From contig JADJWL010000025.1 in the NCBI GenBank assembly GCA_016716385.1, positions 310,001 through 374,000 on the forward strand: DNA of 64,000 bases. The letters run 5' to 3'. Of this stretch, positions 54,769 to 63,369 are shown one piece after another. The stretch's first letter is position 1; the number at the start of each line of letters is the position of its first letter. This stretch comes from Bryobacterales bacterium. Lineage in GTDB: Bacteria; Acidobacteriota; Terriglobia; Bryobacterales; Bryobacteraceae. A program made the position numbers and the translations under genes. The notes under the pieces are model-generated. The model was given only the letters and a program-made list of their open reading frames with translations. It was not told the origin of the DNA and made no database searches.

Positions 54769-55446
54769 TTACACCATGCGGCGCCGCGCATCCTCCAGCA
54801 CGCGGCACGCGCGCGAGGGGTTGAACACCCCGCACGAGCAGAAGCGCGTGAGGTAGGCGGCGGCCTGCTCCGGAGTGCGGCGACCTTCCTTCACCCAGTC
54901 GATCATCTTCTTGGCGAGGCTCGCACTGATCATGCCGTGCCCGCACATCGTGGCCAGCGTCAGCACCTGCGTGTTCGGTAGTTTCTCCGTCTTGCCTTCG
55001 AATCCGAGGGAATAGCCGACCGAGTGCCGCGGCTGACCAGCGAAGTGGCAGCACTGCTCGGCGCCGTCGACCGACGTGGAGACGTTCACGCACATCCCGA
55101 GATCCGCCTCCTTCACGGCCTTGAGGAAATTCTCGGCGTTGACGCGGTCGTCGAACACTGCCGCCACGGTGGTCGGCGCATCCACGCCGTCGATCACCGC
55201 ACGGAAGTCCGGCGTATGATCGCGGTTCCAGTGCGAGGTCGGCTGCATCGACCGCGACGGACGCAACGCTCCGCCGTTGCGGGCGTCGCCCAGGTTGACC
55301 GGCTGGAACTGCAGGGCGATCTCGAGAAATCTCTTCAACTTGGGGACGCTGCCCTTGTCCGTCTTGCCCTGCGACGGGATGGCGAAGATGACGTAATCAT
55401 CGTAGAAGCTGGCGGCGTCGCCGAACCGGTGAAGCGTGTTCGTCAT
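54769..55446 (-). CDS. Cysteine-rich protein of unknown function, partner of the ferredoxin-like gene
   Basis: From ATG 55446 the product is 225 aa. It contains several Cys: GMCVNVSTSVDGAEQCCHFAG, ATMCGHGMISA, RFCSCGVFNPSRACRVL. The pattern suggests an iron-sulfur or metal site. EALQ-type alternation and an FYDDYVIFAIPSQGKTDKG start suggest a nucleotide- or oxidoreductase-like fold, but no family was recognised. The gene lies 11 bases after the ferredoxin-like gene and is probably translated with it. Confidence 0.6.
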   Translation of the reverse strand: MTNTLHRFGDAASFYDDYVIFAIPSQGKTDKGSVPKLKRFLEIALQFQPVNLGDARNGGALRPSRSMQPTSHWNRDHTPDFRAVIDGVDAPTTVAAVFDDRVNAENFLKAVKEADLGMCVNVSTSVDGAEQCCHFAGQPRHSVGYSLGFEGKTEKLPNTQVLTLATMCGHGMISASLAKKMIDWVKEGRRTPEQAAAYLTRFCSCGVFNPSRACRVLEDARRRMV

Positions 55447-55457
55447 CTCAGTTCTCC

Positions 55458-56303
55458 TTACCGGGCGGCGCCCGCCGGTTCCTGCTGTGCGCTTCCCTGC
55501 GCCGGAGCGACGCGCCCCAGCCCGACGTTCGTCTTGGCCCGGTGCAGCGTGTAGCCGAGGCGCTCCAGGATTGGGGCAACAACGCGGTCCTCGCCCCCGG
55601 CGTCGCATCGCACGCCCACTCCCAGCGAAACCACGGTGTCGACGTGTTTCTCCACTTCCTTGACCAGTCCGATGATTTCCTCGACGCGGTCAACGGTGGT
55701 CTTGATCTCGACGATGCAGGAGAGCACCTTCTCGTCGAGAATGTCCTCACGCAAGGTTCCGCTTGCGACATCGCTCATGAGCGAGGTGACCGGATTCTTC
55801 TTTTCGAAATGCACGTTCGCCCGTGCCAGCGCCTGGGTCATCTTCTGCACCTCGTGGAACCAGACACCGACGCCCGGCCGGCCGAACTCAATGGTGAACC
55901 CGACCTCGCCTTCCTTCACCCGGCCGCTCACGTCGTTCGTCTTGACTTCTTCGGTGCCCCGCCCCGTGACGCCGGTCGATTCGTGGGGAACGCGCGGGTC
56001 GGAAAACGCGCGTCGCACCACGCGCGGCCACTCGAGTTTGTCCGGCTCGAAGGCGGCGGTCGGGCAGACGTCGGGCTCCGGATCGAAGCGCAGGCGCATC
56101 GCCTGGAACGCGCGCCGGATCGTGCGCACGAGCGTCGGGTTCAAATGCTCCTGGCTCAGGCCATTGAAGCAGGCGTAGCACTCGACGCACTCGCGGCGGT
56201 CGACAGTGGCGCGCTTGATTTGCGGATCGATGTAGATGGCGCCCATCGGGCACACGTAGGTGCAATTGCCGCAGGCGACACACTTGCTGGGATTAATGTA
56301 CAT
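55458..56303 (-). CDS. 4Fe-4S ferredoxin-domain protein
   Basis: This 281-aa protein has an N-terminal 2[4Fe-4S]-type domain: INPSKCVACGNCTYVCPMGAIYI and VDRRECVECYACFNGLSQEHL (the second cluster is incomplete: CxxCxxC then a distant Cys at PDVCPTAAF). After residue 85 a helical part includes EFGRPGVGVWFHEVQKMTQALARANVHFEKKNP and CIVEIKTTVDRVEEIIGLVKEVEKHVDTVVSLG. It overlaps the MFS stop by 11 bases. An electron-transfer role beside the Cys-rich partner is an inference. Confidence 0.75.
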   Translation of the reverse strand: MYINPSKCVACGNCTYVCPMGAIYIDPQIKRATVDRRECVECYACFNGLSQEHLNPTLVRTIRRAFQAMRLRFDPEPDVCPTAAFEPDKLEWPRVVRRAFSDPRVPHESTGVTGRGTEEVKTNDVSGRVKEGEVGFTIEFGRPGVGVWFHEVQKMTQALARANVHFEKKNPVTSLMSDVASGTLREDILDEKVLSCIVEIKTTVDRVEEIIGLVKEVEKHVDTVVSLGVGVRCDAGGEDRVVAPILERLGYTLHRAKTNVGLGRVAPAQGSAQQEPAGAAR

Positions 56304-57570
56304 GGCCGGCTTCCTCCGGGGCGAAGATTCGCCTCGTCGAATCGATCATCGAGAACAGGCCCGCGGCCGTGGCACACAACGCCGACGCGAGCAGAAACGG
56401 CATTTCCCAATTATAGGCCTGGACCAGGTACGCCAGGATAGCGGGCGATAGAGCGCCGCCGACATTGCCGGCCGTGTTCATGACGGCCGATACCGAACCG
56501 GCGTAGTCGCCGCCAATGTCGAGCGGCACAGCCCAGGACACGCCTACGGTCAACTCCAGACCGAACAGCGCGAGGCAGGTCCAGGCGACGCTCGCGTAGG
56601 CATCGGGGGTGAGAGCAGCCGGGAGAATCGTCACAGCGGCAAGCAAAAAGCCCGCCATCGCCACACCCTTGCGCGCCAGTTTCAGGTTGCCGGAGCGCTT
56701 GGCCCAGATGTCGGAGGCCCATCCTCCGGTGAGGTCGCCGAGCGTGCCGGCCAGCAAAGGCAGGCTCGCCATCAGCCCCATCTGCTTCAGGTTGAAGCCG
56801 CGGTATTCGTTCAGATACTTCGGGAACCAGTCGAGATACACGGCGAGGCAGTACCCGTAGCAGAAATACATCGCCGACAGGCGCCAGAGCGTCCCGCTGC
56901 GGAGAATCCGGGCCCACGGCACGGACGGCGACGCGCGCCGTTTCGAGCCGCCGAGCGCCCCGTGGATCAGGTCGAGCTCGGCTTCGTTGACCGAGCGGTG
57001 CTCGTCGGGCGTATCGCGGTAGTACCAATACCATACTGCCGCCCACAGGAGCCCGAGCGAGCCGAAGAGGACGAACGTCCAGCGCCAGCCGACGGCAGCG
57101 ATCAACGTGACGACGACGATCGGCGTGGCGGCGGCGCCGAGGCGGGAGCCGGCGTGCGTAATGCCCTGGGCATACCCGCGTTCAGCAGGGAGCATCCAGC
57201 GGGACAGCGAGCGGGTCGCGATCGGGAACGCGCCTGCCTCGCCGACGCCGAACAGGAACCGGAACGCCGCCATCGATGTGGCGCTCCAGGAAAGCGCCGT
57301 AAAGGAAGTAAACGCGCTCCACCAGGTGACGATGAGCGCCAGCGCGCGCCGGGGTCCGATGCGGTCGCCCAGCCATCCTCCAGGGATCTGGAACAAGGCG
57401 TACCCCCACCGGAACGCAGCCAGGATCCAGCCCATCGTGACGATGTCGAATCCCATCTCCTGCTGAATCACCGGTACCGCAGCCGAGATCACGACGCGGT
57501 CCATGTAGGTGATCATGTAGGCCGCGACGGTCAACCACAGGACGATGTGCCGGATCCGTGTGGGGCGCAT
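56293..57570 (-). CDS. MFS transporter (ACS family)
   Basis: From ATG 57570 the product has 425 aa and twelve segments. Motifs include YMDRVVISAAVPVIQ in helix 1, GGWLGDRIGPRRA in loop 2-3, LFGVGEAGAFPIATRSLSRWMLPAERGYAQG in helices 4-5 and YYRDTPDEHRSVNEAE in the central loop. This is the anion:cation symporter group that includes aromatic-acid and sugar-acid carriers. The downstream ferredoxin-like and Cys-rich genes suggest that its substrate is handled by an iron-sulfur enzyme. A frame upstream to 57633 exists but is not supported. Confidence 0.9.
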   Translation of the reverse strand: MRPTRIRHIVLWLTVAAYMITYMDRVVISAAVPVIQQEMGFDIVTMGWILAAFRWGYALFQIPGGWLGDRIGPRRALALIVTWWSAFTSFTALSWSATSMAAFRFLFGVGEAGAFPIATRSLSRWMLPAERGYAQGITHAGSRLGAAATPIVVVTLIAAVGWRWTFVLFGSLGLLWAAVWYWYYRDTPDEHRSVNEAELDLIHGALGGSKRRASPSVPWARILRSGTLWRLSAMYFCYGYCLAVYLDWFPKYLNEYRGFNLKQMGLMASLPLLAGTLGDLTGGWASDIWAKRSGNLKLARKGVAMAGFLLAAVTILPAALTPDAYASVAWTCLALFGLELTVGVSWAVPLDIGGDYAGSVSAVMNTAGNVGGALSPAILAYLVQAYNWEMPFLLASALCATAAGLFSMIDSTRRIFAPEEAGHVH

Positions 57571-57801
57571 AGGGAAGCGCGATTCTCCATCAAAACGGGG
57601 CGGCTTGTCAATGGGCCCCGGCGCCCGTGGCAATCAAGGCCTGAATATCCATCGTGAAATGGGCCTTTGTAGCCTACGGAAAGGGAAATTGCCGAACCCG
57701 CAGATTAATTTTTCGCGCGCACGACGCACCGCGACTCGAGCCGGCAGCTAAGCATCGATGTATGAACCAGTTGCGGCGATCGGACGTTGTTCCGATTTTT
57801 G

Positions 57802-57830
57802 TTGACAAAGGGGGCAGAGCGAGGCACAAT
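57802..57830 (+). promoter_or_regulatory. Sigma-70-type promoter
   Basis: A perfect -35 TTGACA (57802-57807), a 17-base spacer and -10 CACAAT (57825-57830, 4 of 6). Transcription would start near 57837, well before mqnD (58149), leaving a leader of about 310 bases or a separate small RNA. This is the best promoter match noticed in the window. Confidence 0.6.
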
Positions 57831-57961
57831 GAGGGTGAAGGAAGCAAGAGAAATTCGGATCCTTCAGACAAACAGACGCTAGCCGGTCTGCCCGGCCTAG
57901 GAGGTTATCATCGTAGATCCGTGGCAGAAATTAGGGGCGGCTGTTGAGTAAGTTCCGGTTA

Positions 57962-57977
57962 CTCTGGAATTCCAGAG
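57962..57977 (+). repeat. 16-bp perfect palindrome
   Basis: CTCTGGAATTCCAGAG reads the same on both strands. As RNA it gives a six-pair stem with AAUU loop. There is no T run after it, so a terminator is unlikely; an operator site or part of an RNA fold is possible. It lies 171 bases before mqnD. Confidence 0.6.
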
Positions 57978-58148
57978 AGAGCCAGCGACCCGGGCGGAAC
58001 GGCGACTCAAGGGGAGCGCCAAGCGCACAATGCGCGATATGATGCCGGGCAACGACTGATTCTGCCGCAACCCTCAACACCCGTCCCTTTTCTCTTTTCC
58101 CTCCCCTGCGTTCCCGTGTGGTAGACTCAGATTCTTCCTCTCCCCGCT

Positions 58149-58991
58149 ATGACTCTTCCATCAAGAGAGATCGTGAGTGCGCACAGCCCGGACTCCGATG
58201 ACGCATTTATGTTTTACGGGCTGGCGACCAGGAAAGTCCGGTCCGCTACAATCACCTTCCGGCACGTTCTTGAGGACATCGAAACGCTGAACCGCAAGGC
58301 GATGGAGGGCGCCTACGAACTGACGGCGATCTCCTACCACGCCTACCCGCACGTCGCCGACAAGTATGTCCTGATGGCCAGCGGTTCCAGCGTGGGCGAT
58401 GGCTATGGGCCGATGGTGGTTGCCACCCGCCCGATGGAACTGGCGGATCTGAAGGGAAAGAAGATCGCCATCCCAGGCACGCTCACCACGGCCTATCTGG
58501 CGTTCAAGCTGATCGAGCCGGACTTCACGCCCGTTGCCGTGCCGTTCGACAAAGTCCTCGATGCAGTGCGGGAGCGCTCCGCCGATGCCGGCCTGATCAT
58601 CCACGAGGCGCAGCTTACCTATGCCAAAGGCGGGTTCCACCGCGTGCTGGACCTTGGGCGCTGGTGGAAGACCGAGTACGATCTTCCGCTGCCGTTGGGC
58701 GCCAACGCGCTTCTCCGCTCACTCGATGGGGAAACGCGCGCCGAGTGCTGCCGGATGATGCGCGAGAGCATCCAGTATGCGCTCGACAACCATGACGAAG
58801 CTCTCGCCTACGCCATGCAGTTCGCGCGTGACATGGACACCCGCCTCGCCGAGAAGTTCGTCGGCATGTACGTGAACCACTACACGGTGGATTGCGGCGA
58901 ACTGGTCCCGAAAGCGGCGCAGATGCTGCTGGACAAAGGGTACGAGGCGGGACTGATCCCCCGCCGCGTCGAACTCGAGTTCGCGCGCTAG
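58149..58991 (+). CDS. mqnD: 1,4-dihydroxy-6-naphthoate synthase (futalosine pathway)
   Basis: This 280-aa protein has the MqnD start VSAHSPDSDDAFMFYGLA, then ELTAISYHAYPHVADKYVLMASGSSVGDGYGPMVV, AIPGTLTTAYLAFKL, AGLIIHEAQLTYAKGGFHRVLDLG and PLPLGANALL. The fold is a two-lobe periplasmic-binding-protein type. It cleaves cyclic dehypoxanthine futalosine to dihydroxynaphthoate on the way to menaquinone. MqnA is a relative, but the DSDDAFMFYG start and length favour MqnD. No other mqn gene lies in the window. This indicates the futalosine route. Confidence 0.93.
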   Translation: MTLPSREIVSAHSPDSDDAFMFYGLATRKVRSATITFRHVLEDIETLNRKAMEGAYELTAISYHAYPHVADKYVLMASGSSVGDGYGPMVVATRPMELADLKGKKIAIPGTLTTAYLAFKLIEPDFTPVAVPFDKVLDAVRERSADAGLIIHEAQLTYAKGGFHRVLDLGRWWKTEYDLPLPLGANALLRSLDGETRAECCRMMRESIQYALDNHDEALAYAMQFARDMDTRLAEKFVGMYVNHYTVDCGELVPKAAQMLLDKGYEAGLIPRRVELEFAR

Positions 58992-58992
58992 C

Positions 58993-59610
58993 TCAGAACG
59001 CTATGCCGAAGCCGAGCGTCCCCTCGAAGGCGCGCAGGCGTCCGCCCTTGTCGAGGGGTTCGAAGAAGCGCAGGTCGAAGGGCTTCCCTGTGAACGAGTC
59101 GCGCACATCAAGGCGGACGAAGACGTTCTTCACGGGGAACAGCTTGATTCCCGCGCCGTAGTTGAAGCCGTAGCGGCGTCCGTCGCGTGTCGGCCATCCC
59201 TCGATGTTCGGGTTCGTGAACGCGTTCATCTGGGCTCCCCCGGTGATGTAAGGTCTCCAGCGCTCGCCCGCCGGCATCATGTACAGCAGGAAGTTATAAG
59301 CGCCCTGGGTGAAGTTGAGCCTCCCGCTGCGGCGCTCCCCGTCGATCTTCGATTCGAGCGTGCCGCGGCTCCGGATCAGCGTAAACTCGTGGCCGTAATA
59401 GCCACGGGTATTCCAAGTGGCGCGAATGCCGAAGCCCGTTCCCTGGGCCTTCAGACTCGAATCCGTGTCCTCGGGACGGACCTCGTCGAGCGAACCCAGA
59501 CGGTCCGTCTCGGTTCGTACAGCGCCGCCGAGGATCGAAAACTCATATCGTTGTGCCTGCATCTGGCTGCATCCGAGCGTAGCCAGGCAGGCGGCTAAAA
59601 AAAGTCGCAC
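58993..59610 (-). CDS. Outer-membrane beta-barrel protein
   Basis: The start is probably GTG 59610, giving signal VRLFLAACLATLGCSQMQAQ and a 205-aa product; a GGGAGG lies some 14 bases before it. The mature part shows alternating aromatic/polar strands: GFGIRATWNTRGYYGHEFTLIRS, NFTQGAYNFLLYMM, WRPYITGGAQMNAF, YGFNYGAGIKLFPVKNVFVRLDVRD, and a C-terminal FEGTLGFGIAF with terminal Phe. This fits an eight-stranded OmpW/OmpX-like barrel. A longer frame upstream overlaps the peptidase gene and is rejected. Confidence 0.8.
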   Translation of the reverse strand: MRLFLAACLATLGCSQMQAQRYEFSILGGAVRTETDRLGSLDEVRPEDTDSSLKAQGTGFGIRATWNTRGYYGHEFTLIRSRGTLESKIDGERRSGRLNFTQGAYNFLLYMMPAGERWRPYITGGAQMNAFTNPNIEGWPTRDGRRYGFNYGAGIKLFPVKNVFVRLDVRDSFTGKPFDLRFFEPLDKGGRLRAFEGTLGFGIAF

Positions 59611-59713
59611 TGCGGGTATGGAGACCTCCCTGAAGTGGCGAACTGGCGTCCAGCGCCAGCCACAGCCTTCTTCCAGTGTACGCGTTGAGAGCAAATCGGT
59701 TTCCGCAAAGTCG

Positions 59714-60823
59714 CTACCGGCCGTATCGGGAGAGAATCTCGCGCAACCGGTCGAGCGGGATCGCTTCGACACGGCGGCCGCGGTAGCCAGTCATCGTCTT
59801 TGCCTTCAACATTGAATTGTAGATGGCTTCTTCGGTAGATTCCATCGCCGCCTGGAAGAGCGGCGTGATGGCGTCCTCGGGGAAGCGCGGGACCTGCCAC
59901 ACTGTGCGTTCGCCGAACCCCAGGCGCAACGCCTCGGCTGTGGTGAACGAGAGTACGAAATCGCCGCTGCCATGGGTGGAAGGCGAACCCGTGCGGCCGA
60001 TGGCAAGCATCGCACGGCGCGCCAGGCGGGTCAACTGGCGGGCGTCGAGCGGGGCGTCGGTGGCGACGATCATCATGATGGAGCCGTCTCCCCCGCCCGC
60101 GCCGCCTGCCTGCCGCCGCATCTCCTTGCCCACGGGAACTCCGTCCATGTCGAGCGTGCCCCCGTAGTTCGACTGCACAAGCGCGCCGACCGTGTAGCGC
60201 GCGCCGCCCGCCTCCAACAGACGCGACGAGGTGCCGATGCCGCCCTTCCAGCCGAACGCCGAAGTTCCGGTGCCCGCACCCACGGCGCCTTCTTCCACGG
60301 GACCTCCACGGGCGGATTCGATCGCACGGCGCACGTGCTGCTTGGTCACGTGCAGGCCGCGCACGTCGTTGAGCCCCGCGTCGTTGGTCTCGCCGACCAC
60401 CGGATTGACCGAGCGCACCTCTTCGTTGCCAGGCTGCTCCAGTGTGTACTCGACGACCGCTTCGGCAGCGCGCCACACACTGAGCGTGTTCGTCAGCACG
60501 ATCGGCGTCTCGAGCGCGCCCAGTTCTTCCACCTGCGTCGAGCCGGCGAGTTTGCCAAACGCGTTCCCCACATGGACAGCAGCCGGCACTTTCTGTTGGA
60601 ACAGATTGCCCGAATGCGGCACGATCGCCGTGACGCCTGTCCTGACGTTGTCTCCCTCGATGATCGTCACCTGCCCGACGCGGACGCCGGCAACATCGGT
60701 GATCGCGTTCAACGGTCCCGGAGGCAGAATTCCAGGCGCCAATCCCAGCTCACGCGCCCTGGGACGGTCCTGCGCGAACGTAGTACAGGCAATCAGGAGG
60801 ATCAGTAACGGCCGCATCTTCAC
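59714..60823 (-). CDS. Exported P1-family peptidase (DmpA/L-aminopeptidase-like)
   Basis: The product is 369 aa from GTG 60823 (overlapping the previous TGA) or 367 aa from ATG 60817. Signal MKMRPLLILLIACTTFAQ is followed by the family start GPLNAITDVAGVRVGQVTIIEG. The autocleavage site is in GGGDGSIMMIVATDAPLDARQL, where Gly-Ser is the known cut and Ser becomes the nucleophile. GTGTSAFGWKGGIGTSSR completes the signature. It hydrolyses N-terminal residues or D-amino-acid esters in the periplasm. Confidence 0.92.
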   Translation of the reverse strand: MKMRPLLILLIACTTFAQDRPRARELGLAPGILPPGPLNAITDVAGVRVGQVTIIEGDNVRTGVTAIVPHSGNLFQQKVPAAVHVGNAFGKLAGSTQVEELGALETPIVLTNTLSVWRAAEAVVEYTLEQPGNEEVRSVNPVVGETNDAGLNDVRGLHVTKQHVRRAIESARGGPVEEGAVGAGTGTSAFGWKGGIGTSSRLLEAGGARYTVGALVQSNYGGTLDMDGVPVGKEMRRQAGGAGGGDGSIMMIVATDAPLDARQLTRLARRAMLAIGRTGSPSTHGSGDFVLSFTTAEALRLGFGERTVWQVPRFPEDAITPLFQAAMESTEEAIYNSMLKAKTMTGYRGRRVEAIPLDRLREILSRYGR

Positions 60824-61296
60824 GAGGGTACTACGAAGGCGGAAATCTCCCGGACAAACTCGTCGGGGGCGTCCGGGCTAAGCACCACCTTTTCGTGCGG
60901 CCACTCCAGCACAACGGCGCGGTCGCGGTCCGTGACGAACGCGCGAAACTCACCGAGGGCCGGGTGGGCGTACCATCCGGTGAATGCAAAGGCCCCGCCG
61001 TTGCCGAAGGTGCGGGCGCTCTGCCGGAAGGCATCACGGTCGGCACGCGCGGCTCGCAGTCCCTGAAGCGGCAGAGTGCTCGACCACAGCAGGCGCTCCA
61101 CCACCACGGAGCCGGATTCGATCCGGAAGCCGCGCACTGCGAAGAGCGCCGATGCCAGCAGGATCGCCAGCGGCAGAATCGCCAACCACGGCGAGAGCGT
61201 CAGAGCGAGAACCACGGCCACACCCGCGAGCACCGCTATGAAGCCGATCGAGGCTCCCGTCAACAGTCTGTCCCACGGAGCGTTGTATCGCCGCAT
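60820..61296 (-). CDS. Membrane protein with PH-like domain
   Basis: The 158-aa product has two close membrane segments (residues about 12-55: GASIGFIAVLAGVAVVLALTL and WLAILPLAILLASALFAV), then a soluble domain with RIESGSVVVERLLWSSTLPLQGLRAARAD, GNGGAFAFTGWYAHP and REISAFV. This resembles the bacterial PH (YdbS/DUF) group that sits on the membrane. The function is unknown. It starts the peptidase unit by overlapping its start (GTGA). Confidence 0.7.
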   Translation of the reverse strand: MRRYNAPWDRLLTGASIGFIAVLAGVAVVLALTLSPWLAILPLAILLASALFAVRGFRIESGSVVVERLLWSSTLPLQGLRAARADRDAFRQSARTFGNGGAFAFTGWYAHPALGEFRAFVTDRDRAVVLEWPHEKVVLSPDAPDEFVREISAFVVPS

Positions 61297-61328
61297 CGCT
61301 GCTTATCCTACACTGGAATGTGAAGCCT

Positions 61329-62429
61329 ATGCCAGTCCGCGCCGCCGTGCTCGCCGCCTATCATCAGCCGCTGGAGATCCGGGAATATCCGGAAATTTCC
61401 CATGTCGGTCCGGGCGAGGTCCTCGTGCGCATGGAAATGGCGGGCATCTGCGGCACCGATGTGCACCTGTGGCAGGGACAGTTGCCGATCCCGGTCCCGG
61501 TGATCTTGGGCCATGAGACGGTCGGCCGCATCGAGGCGCTGGGCGACGGCGTCGAGGTCGACTGGCGGGGCGACCCGGTCAGCGCCGACGATCGCATCAC
61601 CTGGGCCAGTTCGCTCGTCTGCGGCGAATGTTACTACTGCAGGGTGAAGCGGCAGCCGACGCGCTGCGTCGCGCGCAAGGCATACGGCATTTCGTATTGC
61701 GCCGACGAAGCGCCCCATCTGCGCGGCGGCTATGCCGAGGCCATTCTGCTGCGCCCTGGCACGGCGCTGTACCGCCTGCCGGATCACCTGCCGACCGAAG
61801 CTGTGGTCGGTGCGGGCTGCGGCCTCGTCACCGCGATCCACGGCATCGAACGCTGCCCCATCGAGTGGGGCGACGTGGTCGTCGTCCAGGGCAGCGGTCC
61901 GGTTGGCCTGGCCGCGCTGGCGGTTGCCAGGGAGGCCGGAGCCGCCAAAGTGGTCGTGATCGGCGGACCGCCGCACCGCCTGGAGATCGCGCGCCGCTTC
62001 GGCGCGGACGCCGTCATCGATGTGGGCGCCGTGCCCGACCCTGAGGAACGCCACCGCGTGGCTCAGCGCGAAATATCGCCGCACGGCGCCGATGTGGTGA
62101 TCGAATGCGTCGGGCACCCGCAGGCAGTCAACGAGGGCATCGCGCTGTGCCGCGACGGCGGCGCCTACCTGGTGCTCGGCCAGTACGCCGACGCCGGCAA
62201 TATCGAGTTCAATCCGCACATCATCACGCGCAAGCAGCTCAGGGTGATTGGCTCCTGGGGCTTCGAGCCGCGCCACGTCGACAAGGCGCTGGCGCTCCTG
62301 GCTCGCGACAAGCAGGTGCGCGACCTGTTTGCCTCGGAGATCACGCACCATTTCCGGCTCGCCGATGCCGACCGCGCTCTGCAAACGGTGCGGAACTGGC
62401 AGTCAGGCAAGTCCGTGCTCATCCCCTAG
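61329..62429 (+). CDS. Zinc-dependent medium-chain dehydrogenase
   Basis: From ATG 61329 (GTG 61320 possible) the product is 366 aa. GICGTDVHLWQGQLPIP and GHETVGRI hold the catalytic zinc ligands. The loop GECYYCRVKRQPTRC keeps three of the four usual structural-zinc Cys, so this site may be altered. The Rossmann motif is VVVQGSGPVGLAALAVAREAG, with VIECVGHPQAV later. Alcohol, sorbitol or threonine-dehydrogenase-like activity is possible. The DUF362-type genes follow 11 bases later. Confidence 0.9.
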   Translation: MPVRAAVLAAYHQPLEIREYPEISHVGPGEVLVRMEMAGICGTDVHLWQGQLPIPVPVILGHETVGRIEALGDGVEVDWRGDPVSADDRITWASSLVCGECYYCRVKRQPTRCVARKAYGISYCADEAPHLRGGYAEAILLRPGTALYRLPDHLPTEAVVGAGCGLVTAIHGIERCPIEWGDVVVVQGSGPVGLAALAVAREAGAAKVVVIGGPPHRLEIARRFGADAVIDVGAVPDPEERHRVAQREISPHGADVVIECVGHPQAVNEGIALCRDGGAYLVLGQYADAGNIEFNPHIITRKQLRVIGSWGFEPRHVDKALALLARDKQVRDLFASEITHHFRLADADRALQTVRNWQSGKSVLIP

Positions 62430-62439
62430 GAGGTCTACC

Positions 62440-63369
62440 ATGTGGCGCTGGATGGCGCTGGTTCTGCTCGCGGGGCTTCCCCTGCCAGCGGCGGCGCAGG
62501 CAACGGCGTCCGCCACCGAGGATCGGGTTCCCCGGGTGGCGATCGTTCCTTCCGATTTCCGCGGCTCCCAGGATCACGACGGCGCCGTCATTTCAGGGCT
62601 GGCATCCCCCAAACCGTTGACAGCAGCTCTCACGAAGACCGATATCGACGCCATGCTGGCCAAGGCGCTGGAGCTCGGCAACACACGGCGCGGCGGCCTC
62701 GACCGGATCATCCGGCCCGGCGATTGGGTCGTTCTGCTGGCCGGTCCAGGCGCCGATCCGCGACTGGTCGCCGCCGTCGCGGACTGGCTCGCGGCCAACG
62801 GCAAGCAGGAGCGCGTCAGCCTGATCGGCCTTGATTCGGGCGCACTCTCGGGGCACCGCAAGGAGGCGGCGTTGAAGATGGAGCCCGCGGCGCTGACCGA
62901 TTCCATGCGCATGCCGGCTCCCGGCATCTACTCCCGCCGCGACGTCGACTACCAGGTCGCCAGGGCGCTGCTGCACTGCGACAAGGTGGTCACGGTGGCA
63001 GCGCTGCCGCGGGGTCCCCGGCTGCCGTCGATCGAAGCGTTCGGCGCCGCGGCGAAAGGCCCGCACGCAACCGATCCCGCCACGCAACTGGACCTGTTCA
63101 GCTTCCATCCGGCCGAGTATTCGATCGTGGGATCGCTCGGTCCGGTCAACATGATCGTCGCCGGCCCATTTCCCACTTCGGTGGATGCCGTCGTCTATAA
63201 GCTGCGCGGCGGAGAACCCGCGCAGAACCCGGTGTTGCGCGAAGCTGAGCGCCGCGGCTTCGGCGATGGCGATACGGATTACATCTGGCTGCGCGGTCTG
63301 GAAATCGAAGACGCGATGAAGCTGCTTCCGGCTCCCAGGAAGGTGGCTACGATGGAGGTGAAGAGATGA
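62440..63369 (+). CDS. Exported DUF362-type protein
   Basis: ATG 62440 has AGGAGG immediately after the previous gene's stop; 309 aa. Signal MWRWMALVLLAGLPLPAAAQ. The mature part has VAIVPSDFRGSQDHDGAVIS, LDRIIRPGDWVVLLAGPGADP, ARALLHCDKVVTVAALP and SIVGSLGPVNMIVAGPFPTSVDAVV, which follow the DUF362 pattern but lack the Cys-rich end of ferredoxin-fused relatives. The function is unknown. Its stop overlaps the next ATG (ATGA), so both act together. Confidence 0.75.
   Translation: MWRWMALVLLAGLPLPAAAQATASATEDRVPRVAIVPSDFRGSQDHDGAVISGLASPKPLTAALTKTDIDAMLAKALELGNTRRGGLDRIIRPGDWVVLLAGPGADPRLVAAVADWLAANGKQERVSLIGLDSGALSGHRKEAALKMEPAALTDSMRMPAPGIYSRRDVDYQVARALLHCDKVVTVAALPRGPRLPSIEAFGAAAKGPHATDPATQLDLFSFHPAEYSIVGSLGPVNMIVAGPFPTSVDAVVYKLRGGEPAQNPVLREAERRGFGDGDTDYIWLRGLEIEDAMKLLPAPRKVATMEVKR

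Larger units (their letters stand above)
57571..58148 (+). other. Intergenic region with possible small RNA
   Basis: No convincing gene lies here. It holds a near-consensus sigma-70 promoter (57802-57830), GAAGGA/TCCTTC and CAGAC/GTCTG stem pairs shortly after it, an AGGAGG (57899-57904) followed by a frame lacking ATG, GTG or TTG, and a perfect palindrome (57962-57977). A pyrimidine-rich stretch (about 58080-58110) precedes mqnD. The first 230 bases (57571-57800) show nothing recognisable. Confidence 0.4.

Noticed and set aside
57829..57882. A 17-codon reading frame beginning at ATG 57829
   Set aside because: Its start codon overlaps the -10 box of the promoter at 57802-57830, so it could not be translated from that transcript, and it has no ribosome site.
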